From: UBA1381 sp964399965
Lineage (GTDB): Bacteria > Bacillota > Clostridia > UBA1381
Assembly (NCBI GenBank): GCA_964399965.1
Contig: CAYNRX010000006.1
Coordinates: 14,148 to 78,147, forward strand
Length of the DNA: 64,000 nucleotides
Reading direction: 5' to 3'
Below the pieces are notes generated by a model. That model saw only the letters and a program-made list of their open reading frames with translations, did no database searches and had not been told where the DNA came from. Below, one piece after another: positions 15,420 to 23,591 of this stretch. A program made the translations under genes and the position numbers. Position 1 is the stretch's first letter. Every line of letters starts with the position of its first letter.

Positions 15420-17391
15420 CGAGCTTATACGGCTGTTGAATTATCACAGCCGTAAATATTATGTAGAGGATGCTCCGGAGATCTCCGATATGGAATATGA
15501 TAAGCTCCTCCGTGAGCTGGAGCAGCTGGAGAGCGAGCATCCTGAGCTGAAAAGGGCGGATTCGCCGACACAGCGCGTCGGGGGAGAGCCGGCCGCAGAA
15601 TTTGCCCAGGTGGTGCATACAGTGCGCATGGAGAGCTTGCAGGATGCGTTTGACAAGGATGAGATACTTGATTTTGACAGGCGCGTCCGGGCGGCGGTTG
15701 ACGCTCCGCGCTATGTCGTAGAACAGAAGATCGACGGGCTTTCGGTGTCGCTTGAATACCGGGACGGCGTTTTTGTACGCGGTTCCACCAGAGGCAACGG
15801 CGATGTGGGCGAAGACGTCACCGGGAATTTGAAAACGGTAAGATCGATACCGCTGAGACTTAAGGATCCGGTGCCGTTTTTGGAGGTACGCGGAGAGGTG
15901 TTTATATCGAAGAAAGATTTCGAAAAAATAAACGCCGAACGCGAAAACCTCGAGGAGCCGCTTTTTGCAAATCCCAGAAACGCCGCCGCCGGTTCCCTGC
16001 GTCAGCTTGATCCTAAAATAGCCGCCAAGCGGCGTATGGATATATTTGTGTTCAATATCCAGCAGGCTGAAGGAGTAGAGATAAATTCTCATATAGAAGG
16101 CCTGCGGTTTTTAAAGGAGCAGGGCTTTAAAACTATATTGGACGATCGTACCTATGACAATATAGAAGACGCTTATGCGCGGGTGTTGGAGATCGGCGAG
16201 GAAAGAGGAGGACTGTACTTCGATATAGACGGAGCGGTCATCAAGGTCGATGATCTTGCTCAGAGAGCCGCCCTCGGTTCCACCGCCAAATTTCCGCGCT
16301 GGGCAGTGGCCTATAAGTTTCCGGCCGAACGGCAGAAAACAAAGATATTAGATATCCGCGTGCAAGTCGGCCGGACGGGAGTGCTGACGCCGTTGGCGGA
16401 GCTTGCGACGGTGAGGATAGCCGGATCCAATGTATCTCGGGCGACGCTGCACAACATGGATTATATCGCCGATAAGGATATTCGCATAGGCGATACGGCG
16501 GTCATTGAAAAGGCAGGAGATATTATCCCGGCGGTGGTCGAGGTGATAAAGGATGAGCGAGACGGAAGTGAGAGGCGGTTTGAGATGCCGGCGGTCTGCC
16601 CTGAATGCGGGGCGCCGGTGTTCCGCGAGGAAGGAGAGGCCGCCTATCGCTGTACCGGCATCAGCTGCCAGGCTCAGCGTCTGAGAAACGTTATACATTT
16701 CGTTTCCAAGCCGGCAATGGATATAGAGGGCGCAGGCCCTGCCCTGGTGGAGCAGCTGCTGTCGGCCGGTATGATACGGGACGCGGCCGATCTTTATACG
16801 CTGTCGGTGCAAGAGGTGGCTGCGCTTGATAAGATGGGAGACAAATCTGCTCAAAATCTGATGGCAGCCTTAGAGAAATCCAAAACCAATCCGCTCTACC
16901 GGCTGATAAACGCCCTTGGCATCCGCCATATCGGTGAAAAGGGCGCAAAGCTATTGGCGGCGCGGTTTAAGACGATGGACGCTCTGGCTAAGGCAACGGA
17001 GGAGGAGCTGACAGATATAGATGAGATAGGAGGGATAATGGCCAAAGCGGTGGTGGATTTCTTCAGCGAGGAGCAAAACCGCGACTTCCTGGCCAGGCTT
17101 AAGGCGGCCGGGGTAAACTGCGTTGACGATACGCCGGAGGAAGACGGCGAACTGCCGTTTGCCGGGCAGACTTTCGTCCTTACGGGAACGCTGGCGCGAT
17201 ACAAAAGGAGCGAGGCCTCGGCGATAATAGAGAGACTGGGCGGCAAGACCTCATCCTCGGTTTCCAAAAAGACTGCTTATGTGTTGGCCGGCGAGGAGGC
17301 AGGCAGCAAGCTGGACAAGGCCAATAAGCTCGGCGTGCGCGTTATCTCGGAGGAGGAATTTGAAGAAATGGTACGGAGGGCAGAGGGATGA
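15403..17391 (+). CDS. ligA: NAD-dependent DNA ligase
   Basis: This 662-residue enzyme seals nicks in replication and repair using NAD+. It has an N-terminal Ia domain, the adenylation Lys in EQKIDGLSVS (about residue 112), an OB fold, a four-cysteine zinc finger (CPECGAPVF and CTGISCQAQ), helix-hairpin-helix repeats and a C-terminal BRCT domain (GQTFVLTGTL onward). The length is typical. It overlaps yunB by 17 bp and the next gene by 4 bp (ATGA), so the three are translationally coupled. Confidence 0.97.
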   Translation: MEERIDELIRLLNYHSRKYYVEDAPEISDMEYDKLLRELEQLESEHPELKRADSPTQRVGGEPAAEFAQVVHTVRMESLQDAFDKDEILDFDRRVRAAVDAPRYVVEQKIDGLSVSLEYRDGVFVRGSTRGNGDVGEDVTGNLKTVRSIPLRLKDPVPFLEVRGEVFISKKDFEKINAERENLEEPLFANPRNAAAGSLRQLDPKIAAKRRMDIFVFNIQQAEGVEINSHIEGLRFLKEQGFKTILDDRTYDNIEDAYARVLEIGEERGGLYFDIDGAVIKVDDLAQRAALGSTAKFPRWAVAYKFPAERQKTKILDIRVQVGRTGVLTPLAELATVRIAGSNVSRATLHNMDYIADKDIRIGDTAVIEKAGDIIPAVVEVIKDERDGSERRFEMPAVCPECGAPVFREEGEAAYRCTGISCQAQRLRNVIHFVSKPAMDIEGAGPALVEQLLSAGMIRDAADLYTLSVQEVAALDKMGDKSAQNLMAALEKSKTNPLYRLINALGIRHIGEKGAKLLAARFKTMDALAKATEEELTDIDEIGGIMAKAVVDFFSEEQNRDFLARLKAAGVNCVDDTPEEDGELPFAGQTFVLTGTLARYKRSEASAIIERLGGKTSSSVSKKTAYVLAGEEAGSKLDKANKLGVRVISEEEFEEMVRRAEG

Positions 17392-18560
17392 CAGAGATCG
17401 AAAGACTGGCTCGTGAATATGAGGACGAGATAATAAGGATCCGCCATGATCTGCACCGTATACCGGAGCTGTCGTTTAAAGAATACAAAACGGCGTCATA
17501 TATAAGGCAGCGCCTTGACGCGCTGAGAATACCGTATACAGCAGTATGCGGGACAGGCATCGTGGCTGTGATAAACGGCAGCCGTCCGGGGCGGACTGTG
17601 CTTTTGAGGGCAGACATAGACGCCCTGCCGATAGAGGAGGAGAGCGGCGTAGAGTTTTCCTCGGAGCATAAAGGGATGATGCACGCCTGCGGCCATGATA
17701 TACATGCTGCCTGCCTTCTGGGCGCGGCGATGATACTGTGGCGTATCAAGGACAGGCTGGCGGGGACAGTGAAGCTCGTGTTCCAGCCGGGCGAGGAGGA
17801 AGACGGCGGCGCTTTGCCGATGATAGAGGAGGGCATACTTAACGATCCTCCGGTCGATGCGGCCTTTGCCTTGCACGTGGAGCCTTTGGAAAAGTGTGGG
17901 AATATCCAGTATAAAAATGGGGCGATAATGGCTTCGCCCGATGATTTTGAGATAATTTTACGCGGCAAGGGCGGTCATGGCGCGTCTCCCCAGACGGCAA
18001 AAAATCCTATCAATGGTGCTGCTGCTATTGTGAACGCGCTGGGAATGCTCTCAGCGTCCGCATTTGACCCGATGACGCCGCACGTAATCACGATATGTTC
18101 GGTAAATGCGGGGTTCTGCCGCAACGTGATACCGGAGAATGCCGTTATCACCGGCACGGCGCGGACGATAGACCCCCAAACGAGGAAGCGTATAGCGGAG
18201 CTGATAAAAGACTGCGCGCAGAAAACGGCCGCTTCGCTGGGGGTCGCGGCCGAGGTCAACTATAACTGGCTCTTCCCGCCGGTGATAAATGACAGGGCGA
18301 TGAACGAGCGTTTAAAGGAGGCCTGCGGAAAGCTGGATTGCGTCAAGCATATGCGGGAGCTGGAAAAAGCATCTATGGCCGGTGATGATTTCGCTTATTT
18401 CGGGGAGAGAGTGCCTTCCTGCTATTTCAAGCTGGGTGTAGGCGGATCGGGGGAAAATTTCCCTATCCATTCTCCGCATTTTTGGGCTGACGAAGCATCG
18501 TTTAAGATCGGAGCGGCCGTGCTGGCGCAGCTTGCGGCAGACTTTCTTAAGTTAGCGTAA
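17388..18560 (+). CDS. M20 family metallo-amidohydrolase
   Basis: This 390-residue enzyme has the two-domain M20D fold of hippurate or N-acyl-amino-acid hydrolases. The metal-site motifs are visible: DIDALPIEEESG, MHACGHDIHAA (Cys/His ligands), FQPGEEEDGGA and HSPHFWADE. The likely reaction is hydrolysis of an N-acyl or peptide amide bond to release an amino acid; the substrate is not known. The start overlaps the ligA stop. Confidence 0.9.
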   Translation: MTEIERLAREYEDEIIRIRHDLHRIPELSFKEYKTASYIRQRLDALRIPYTAVCGTGIVAVINGSRPGRTVLLRADIDALPIEEESGVEFSSEHKGMMHACGHDIHAACLLGAAMILWRIKDRLAGTVKLVFQPGEEEDGGALPMIEEGILNDPPVDAAFALHVEPLEKCGNIQYKNGAIMASPDDFEIILRGKGGHGASPQTAKNPINGAAAIVNALGMLSASAFDPMTPHVITICSVNAGFCRNVIPENAVITGTARTIDPQTRKRIAELIKDCAQKTAASLGVAAEVNYNWLFPPVINDRAMNERLKEACGKLDCVKHMRELEKASMAGDDFAYFGERVPSCYFKLGVGGSGENFPIHSPHFWADEASFKIGAAVLAQLAADFLKLA

Positions 18561-18562
18561 AG

Positions 18563-18605
18563 AAAAATATCCGCGTACCTTATAAAACGGGCGCGGATAT
18601 TTTTT
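18563..18605 (+). terminator. Terminator of yunB-ligA-amidohydrolase
   Basis: AAAAATATCCGCG (18563-18575) pairs with CGCGGATATTTTT (from 18593), ending in a T-run. Confidence 0.87.
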
Positions 18606-18652
18606 GCCGATTTGCAGAATGGGGAAAATTTGCGAAAGTATAGATTTTTGGC

Positions 18653-18681
18653 TTGAATATTGGACCGGTATGGTGTATAAT
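18653..18681 (+). promoter_or_regulatory. galE promoter
   Basis: TTGAAT (18653-18658) and TATAAT (18676-18681) with a 17-bp spacer. Confidence 0.75.
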
Positions 18682-18744
18682 AAAGGTAAGTCCACGGGCG
18701 GCGGCGCGCCGTCCGCAGCTTTTAAAACAGGGAGGTAAACTCAA

Positions 18745-19758
18745 ATGAAAATTTTGGTAACAGGCGGAGCCGGATATATCGGAAGCCATACCTGCGTGGA
18801 GCTTTTGAATGCCGGTCATGAGATCGTAGTATTCGACAATCTGTATAATTCCAGCGAGAAATCTTTGGATGTTGTTCGCCGGATAACAGGCAAGGATTTC
18901 CCGTTCTACAAAACGGACATGCTCGACTATGACGGACTTGAGAAAATATTCCAGGAGAACAAAATAGATTCCGTCATCCATTTCGCCGGTCTCAAGGCGG
19001 TGGGCGAATCGACACAGATCCCGCTGACCTATTATCACAACAACATTACCGGTACGCTTAATCTCATGCGTCTGATGGAAAAGTACGACGTAAACAATAT
19101 CGTATTTTCCTCGAGTGCGACCGTTTACGGAATGCCTAAGACAGTGCCCATCACCGAGGATTTCCCGCTGTCCACCACCAATCCCTACGGCTCGACAAAG
19201 CTCATGATAGAGATGATAATGAAGGACGCCTATGCGGCCAATCCCAAGCTCAGCATATCGCTCCTGCGTTATTTCAACCCCATAGGCGCACATAAGTGCG
19301 GCGATCTCGGGGAGGATCCTAAGGGGATACCCAACAATCTGCTGCCGTATATTGCCCAGGTGGCTGTAGGCAAGCTGGAAAAGCTGAGCGTATTCGGCGA
19401 CCAGTATCCGACCAAGGACGGCACAGGCGTGCGTGATTATATCCACGTTGTCGACCTGGCGATAGGCCATGTAAAGACGGTGGATAAAAAGACTAATGTC
19501 CCCGGCGTACATATATACAATCTGGGAACAGGAAACGGGTATTCGGTATTGGATGTAGTCCATGCCTTTGAAAAGGCCTGCGGCAAGAAAATACCCTACG
19601 TTATAGCGCCAAATCGTCCCGGCGATATAGCTGAATGCTACGCCGATCCCACAAAAGCTAAGAATGAGCTGGGTTGGGTCGCCGAGCGCGGCATCGATGA
19701 GATGTGCGAGGACAGCTGGAGATGGCAGAGCAAGCATCCCAACGGCTTTAACGAGTAA
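18745..19758 (+). CDS. galE: UDP-glucose 4-epimerase
   Basis: This 337-residue short-chain dehydrogenase family enzyme interconverts UDP-glucose and UDP-galactose with tightly bound NAD+. The NAD motif GGAGYIGSH is at residues 7-15, SSSATVYG supplies the catalytic Ser, and the YxxxK pair lies in NPYGSTKLM. It is a single-gene unit with its own promoter and terminator. GGGAGG precedes the ATG. Confidence 0.97.
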   Translation: MKILVTGGAGYIGSHTCVELLNAGHEIVVFDNLYNSSEKSLDVVRRITGKDFPFYKTDMLDYDGLEKIFQENKIDSVIHFAGLKAVGESTQIPLTYYHNNITGTLNLMRLMEKYDVNNIVFSSSATVYGMPKTVPITEDFPLSTTNPYGSTKLMIEMIMKDAYAANPKLSISLLRYFNPIGAHKCGDLGEDPKGIPNNLLPYIAQVAVGKLEKLSVFGDQYPTKDGTGVRDYIHVVDLAIGHVKTVDKKTNVPGVHIYNLGTGNGYSVLDVVHAFEKACGKKIPYVIAPNRPGDIAECYADPTKAKNELGWVAERGIDEMCEDSWRWQSKHPNGFNE

Positions 19759-19785
19759 AGACATTTTCTTTGTGAATAAAAATAC

Positions 19786-19833
19786 CGCCTGTATACCGCG
19801 GGCTTTGAACCGCTGGTATACAGGCGTTTTTAT
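19786..19833 (+). terminator. galE terminator
   Basis: CGCCTGTATACC (19786-19797) pairs with GGTATACAGGCG (19815-19826), then a T-run. The TGTATACC core recurs in other terminators of the window. Confidence 0.9.
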
Positions 19834-19834
19834 T

Positions 19835-20386
19835 CTACATTTTAAGAAAATTCCCAATAATCGTTTTTCCGTCGGGCGTAAGCGGTGACATTAGGTCAAA
19901 ATTGAGTGCGAACACATTATCATACTCCTTCGGCTTAGACGCTACGACCTCGCCCTCGGAGGGCTGCTTGAAAGCGCGTATGGCAATGATATCGCCTGCC
20001 TCCGACCGCGACATGCAGTCAAGCATGGCCGGGCGGTTTTCATCGGTAAGCGCATAGGGCTTTCCTCTGGCGACCTTTATGACGCTTTCCAGCTCTACAT
20101 AGACCGGGCTGGTGGCGTCTATAACCGCCCATTCCTGTGCGCCCTCGTCGCAGGATATCTCTGCGACCTCTCCCCCGAAAGCAAGCGCGACAGCCTTGTA
20201 TCCGTCCAGTATGCCCAAGACCGGCTTGCCGGCGGATACGGCTTTTGATACCGCCTCCGCAGCAGCCTTTGTGCCGGCGGTGACGATCAACTTATCGGCT
20301 TCCTCGACAGGGATATCCTCCTTGAGCTGTGCGCCCTGTTCTTCGATAAAGCTGCGGTATTTCTCGTTTCCCAAAAATAAGATCAT
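19835..20386 (-). CDS. Degenerate class I glutamine amidotransferase-like protein
   Basis: This 183-residue protein is laid out like the stand-alone glutaminase subunit of GMP or anthranilate synthase. It opens MILFLGNEKY, then PVLGILDGYKAVALAFGGEV stands where enzymes read GICxGxQ, and ALNFDLMSPLTPDGKTI followed by IIGNFLKM stands where they read QFHPE...NF. The nucleophile Cys (here Leu) and the His/Glu of the triad are therefore missing, so it is unlikely to hydrolyse glutamine. It may be a binding or regulatory protein. It is divergently transcribed from the glycosyltransferase gene. Confidence 0.65.
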   Translation of the reverse strand: MILFLGNEKYRSFIEEQGAQLKEDIPVEEADKLIVTAGTKAAAEAVSKAVSAGKPVLGILDGYKAVALAFGGEVAEISCDEGAQEWAVIDATSPVYVELESVIKVARGKPYALTDENRPAMLDCMSRSEAGDIIAIRAFKQPSEGEVVASKPKEYDNVFALNFDLMSPLTPDGKTIIGNFLKM

Positions 20387-20441
20387 GAGACCTCTCCTCT
20401 CTTCCCCTTTTCGTTTTTATAAAAGCTTAATATTTTGGTGC

Positions 20442-20502
20442 TTGTTTTTATTATCATTTTCTGCTATAATAATATTATAGTATAAAACCTAAAGAATATC
20501 AA
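20442..20502. promoter_or_regulatory. Overlapping divergent promoters on a palindrome
   Basis: The 17-bp dyad CTATAATAATATTATAG (20464-20480) carries a TATAAT -10 box on each strand. The plus promoter is TTGTTT (20442-20447), 17 bp, TATAAT (20465-20470). The minus promoter is TTGATA (20502-20497), 17 bp, TATAAT (20479-20474). Two polymerases could not occupy the site together. Confidence 0.65.
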
Positions 20503-20567
20503 TAGAAAATTCAAAATTTTTTGAACATTTTACATAAAATTTAAGAAAAGAAAGGATGAAGAGAGCA

Positions 20568-21728
20568 ATGAAAGCTCTGCTTGTTTCAGTGAAAGCTGGT
20601 TATGGACATCATTCAGCAGCCAGGGCGGTCATAGAATGCTTTGAAAAGCACGGCGCTGAATGTTCGATGATAGACCTGTTCCAATGCGTCAGCCCGGTGT
20701 TGGAGGACGGAGTGCAGGATGGGTATTTATTTTTGACAAAATATATGTCGAGATTATACGGAAAGACATATGACCAGCTGGCGAAAAAGGAAACTCCATA
20801 TGACAGCCTGTCAGCCATACAGATAGCCAATAAGCTGATTTCCAAAAAGGTGGAAACGATATTCAAGGGCTGCGGCGCAGACGTCATAATCGCCACCCAC
20901 AGCTTTGCGGCGATGGTTATGACTATCCTTAAGGAACGGGGAATTATTGATTGTCCGGTCTACGGTATAGTGACCGATTTCACGGTGCATCCCCTGTGGG
21001 AAAGCAGCCGGCTGGACTATTACGTGACGCCCGATAAGCTCCTTACAAGGCAGATGGAGAAAAAGGGAATCCCGCGTGAAAAGGTGCTGCCGTTGGGGAT
21101 ACCGGTGCGGGGAGTATTCGGCAAGAGGCTGCCGCAGAAGGAGGCGCGTCTGCGGCTGGGGATCGAGGATAAAAGGACTGTACTTATCATGATGGGGTCG
21201 ATGGGATTCGGCAACATGGCCGGCTTTTTGGAAAGCGTGGACGAGCTGGCGTTGGATTTCCAGGTGCTGTGTGTCTGCGGAAACAATAAGCGTGCCAAAA
21301 AGCAGATAGACGCCAAGGAATGGAACAAGACTGTATACAGCTATGATTTTATCGATTATGTCGATCTGCTGATGGACGCGTCAGACGTGCTGATCACCAA
21401 GCCCGGCGGCCTTACAACGTCTGAAGCGTTGGCTAAGGGATTGCCGTTGATAATAACCAACCCCATTCCCGGGCAAGAGGGAAGAAATATGGAATTTCTC
21501 GTAAACGCGGGAGCGGCCATACAGGTCAGCCGCACATTTGGCGTGGATGAAGCTCTTTATCAGATATTTTATTCCGACTGGCGGCTTGATACCCTTAAGG
21601 ACAGCGTCCGCCACATAGGAAAACCCAATGCGGCGGAGGATCTATATCAGTTTATTGATAAGCAGCTGTCGGGGATCGAGAGTGATACAGCGGCCATCGA
21701 GACCGGGGAAGAGCTTCCCGCATTCTGA
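20568..21728 (+). CDS. Processive diacylglycerol glycosyltransferase-like protein (GT28, UgtP/MGDG synthase type)
   Basis: This 386-residue membrane-associated glycosyltransferase probably adds sugar from a UDP donor to diacylglycerol, making glycolipids and lipoteichoic-acid anchors. Family motifs are GYGHHSAARA at the N terminus, THSFAAMVM, VTDFTVHPLW and the donor-binding ITKPGGLTTSEALAKGLP. I prefer the ATG at 20568 (MKALLVSVKAG), with AAGGA upstream; 20556 is an alternative. Its 3' end overlaps the opposing rluA-type gene by 87 bp. galE upstream could supply UDP-sugars. Confidence 0.88.
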   Translation: MKALLVSVKAGYGHHSAARAVIECFEKHGAECSMIDLFQCVSPVLEDGVQDGYLFLTKYMSRLYGKTYDQLAKKETPYDSLSAIQIANKLISKKVETIFKGCGADVIIATHSFAAMVMTILKERGIIDCPVYGIVTDFTVHPLWESSRLDYYVTPDKLLTRQMEKKGIPREKVLPLGIPVRGVFGKRLPQKEARLRLGIEDKRTVLIMMGSMGFGNMAGFLESVDELALDFQVLCVCGNNKRAKKQIDAKEWNKTVYSYDFIDYVDLLMDASDVLITKPGGLTTSEALAKGLPLIITNPIPGQEGRNMEFLVNAGAAIQVSRTFGVDEALYQIFYSDWRLDTLKDSVRHIGKPNAAEDLYQFIDKQLSGIESDTAAIETGEELPAF

Positions 21729-22565
21729 AAATATAAGCTTGTAACAGTAAAGCGTCTGGTGTGAGAGACCGGGCGCTTTTTTTGCGCCGTATTTGACGTC
21801 CCCTGACAGCGGATGCCCGATATGCGCAAGCTGAGCGCGTATTTGATGCGTCCTCCCGGTAGAAAGCTCTACCTCAACTAGAGAATCTACTCCCAGCTCG
21901 CTTATCACCCGGTAGGAGGAAAGGACGTTTTTCGCTCCCGGTACCGGTTTATCAAATACCTTGACCGACTTGTCTCCGCGCAAAAGCCAGCCGGAAAGCG
22001 TCCCCGATTTTTCCCGGAAATGCCCCTCGGCCAGGCAGAGGTAAAATTTACCTATTCGCCGCTCGCGGATCAATTCGTTTATCCCTCGCAGGGCGGCGGC
22101 GTTTTTAGCGGCGATCACCAGGCCGCCGGTATTGCGGTCGAGACGGTTGGCAAGGGCGGGAGTGAAGCTATTTTCCGATTGCGGGGAATATTCGCCCTTT
22201 TTTATCAGATAGGAAAGGACGCGGCCGATCAGCGTATCCTCGGTACCCATGTCGTCGGCATGAACCACAAGTCCGGGCGGCTTGTCCACTATCAGCAGAT
22301 CCTGATCCTCATAGACTACCGAAAGTGGCCGGTCGGAGGTCTTGGGGGCGGCTTTTGAGAAAAATTCATCCTTGAAATACAGCGTAAGCTCGTCACCCTC
22401 GCGAAGGATAACAGAGCCGTCCTTGGCGTGACGGCCGTTTAAGCGCACGCAGTTTTTGCGCAGCCCTTTATATAGCAGGGAACGGGGAAGCGAAGGCATG
22501 GATTTGGTGAGGAATTTATCAAGCCTCTGTCCGCTGTCATTTTTTTGTATCAGGATCGTTTTCAT
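21642..22565 (-). CDS. RluA family pseudouridine synthase
   Basis: This 307-residue enzyme isomerises uridines in 23S rRNA or tRNA. It has an S4-like N-terminal domain (QRLDKFLTKSMPSLPRS) and a catalytic domain with the Asp in ANRLDRNTGGLV, plus GRTHQIRAQLAH. Whether it is RluC, RluD or YlyB type is not clear. Its last 87 bp overlap the converging glycosyltransferase gene, and the terminator of that gene lies inside its coding sequence. Confidence 0.92.
   Translation of the reverse strand: MKTILIQKNDSGQRLDKFLTKSMPSLPRSLLYKGLRKNCVRLNGRHAKDGSVILREGDELTLYFKDEFFSKAAPKTSDRPLSVVYEDQDLLIVDKPPGLVVHADDMGTEDTLIGRVLSYLIKKGEYSPQSENSFTPALANRLDRNTGGLVIAAKNAAALRGINELIRERRIGKFYLCLAEGHFREKSGTLSGWLLRGDKSVKVFDKPVPGAKNVLSSYRVISELGVDSLVEVELSTGRTHQIRAQLAHIGHPLSGDVKYGAKKAPGLSHQTLYCYKLIFSECGKLFPGLDGRCITLDPRQLLINKLI
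21751..21784 (+). terminator. Terminator of the glycosyltransferase gene, inside the opposing CDS
   Basis: AGCGTCTGGT (21751-21760) pairs with ACCGGGCGCT (21768-21777) through ten pairs including G-U, followed by seven T. The same DNA encodes residues KKAPGLSHQTL of the RluA protein on the other strand. Confidence 0.8.
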
Positions 22566-22640
22566 AGGGCGCCAGCCTTTCCTTATTTGTATAGATATAT
22601 AATACCATATACGGTGGAATTTTGCAATACATATTAATAA

Positions 22641-22682
22641 TTGAAAAACGTACTTGAAAAACGTAAAATTTTATTATATAAT
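22641..22682 (+). promoter_or_regulatory. Promoter of the alpha/beta hydrolase gene with direct repeat
   Basis: TTGAAA (22654-22659), 17 bp, TATAAT (22677-22682). The 12-bp sequence TTGAAAAACGTA occurs twice in tandem (22641-22652 and 22654-22665), the second copy containing the -35 box. Confidence 0.7.
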
Positions 22683-22747
22683 TAAGGCAGCAGCTATCAA
22701 GAGGGATAGAATTGTATCCTTTAAAACAAGTACGGGAGGTAACAGGT

Positions 22748-23512
22748 ATGGAGTTAAACGTAAAACGAGACGGGCTTACGTTAAGGGGCGATATGCTCAA
22801 ACCAAGCGATACATATGTTGGGCCGGCGGCAGTGATATTCCATGGGCTTATGAGCGATCGTGGAAATCCCAGATATAACATGTTTACATATCTGGCGGAC
22901 AAACTTGTAGAGAGCGGTATCGCCGTGTTAAAATTTGATTTTAACGGTCACGGCAGCAGTGACGGTGATTTTATCGATATGAATGTATTCAATGAAATAC
23001 TCGATGCGGCTAAAATAATCGATTATATAAGAGCGCAGGATTGGGTGCGGGATATTTATATAGTTGGTCATTCGCAGGGCGCTCTTGTCGGTGGAATGAT
23101 AGCCGGTTATTACCGTGAATATATAAAAAAACTGGTAATGCTGGCTCCGGCTGCATCCATTAAGGACGACGCGCTGAATGGCTCGTGCTTTGGAGTGAAA
23201 TATGACAGCTACAATATACCCGAATATATGCCGATGAAAAATGTTGAGAATAAGGAGTTCAAACTGGGCGGCTTGTACTTCCGTATCGCAAAAACACTGC
23301 CTATATATGAGACAACTTCCATGTTCAAAGGGGAAACGCTGATCATCCATGGCAGCGCAGACGAGGCTGTGAGCGTTGAGGGATCAAAACGGTATGCGGA
23401 ATGTATGGACAATGTGACGCTTAAGATCATAGAGGGAGAGACGCACGGGCTGGATACGATATCCCTTGACAGCGTAATTGCCGATGTGGCAGATTTTTTG
23501 ATAAGTGACTAA
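22748..23512 (+). CDS. Alpha/beta hydrolase (esterase/acylhydrolase type)
   Basis: This is a 254-residue cytosolic serine hydrolase. The nucleophile elbow is GHSQGALVG, the oxyanion region is FHGLMSDRG, the acid is probably in HGSADEAVS and the catalytic His in GETHGLD. It resembles feruloyl esterase or lysophospholipase-type hydrolases; the substrate is unknown. I start at 22748 after GGGAGGTAACAGGT; a start at 22712 lacks support. It lies 79 bp before a fucosidase gene on the same strand. Confidence 0.88.
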   Translation: MELNVKRDGLTLRGDMLKPSDTYVGPAAVIFHGLMSDRGNPRYNMFTYLADKLVESGIAVLKFDFNGHGSSDGDFIDMNVFNEILDAAKIIDYIRAQDWVRDIYIVGHSQGALVGGMIAGYYREYIKKLVMLAPAASIKDDALNGSCFGVKYDSYNIPEYMPMKNVENKEFKLGGLYFRIAKTLPIYETTSMFKGETLIIHGSADEAVSVEGSKRYAECMDNVTLKIIEGETHGLDTISLDSVIADVADFLISD

Positions 23513-23591
23513 CGACAGGATACAATTTACGTTGGTTGTTGTAATTATTTTTGTGGGATGATTGAAAAGTATAAGGAAAGGAAGTAATGCA

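Noticed and set aside
18580..19857. A 425-codon minus-strand frame opposite galE
   Set aside because: It mirrors galE almost completely. The plus-strand protein is unmistakable and the minus frame has no family features.
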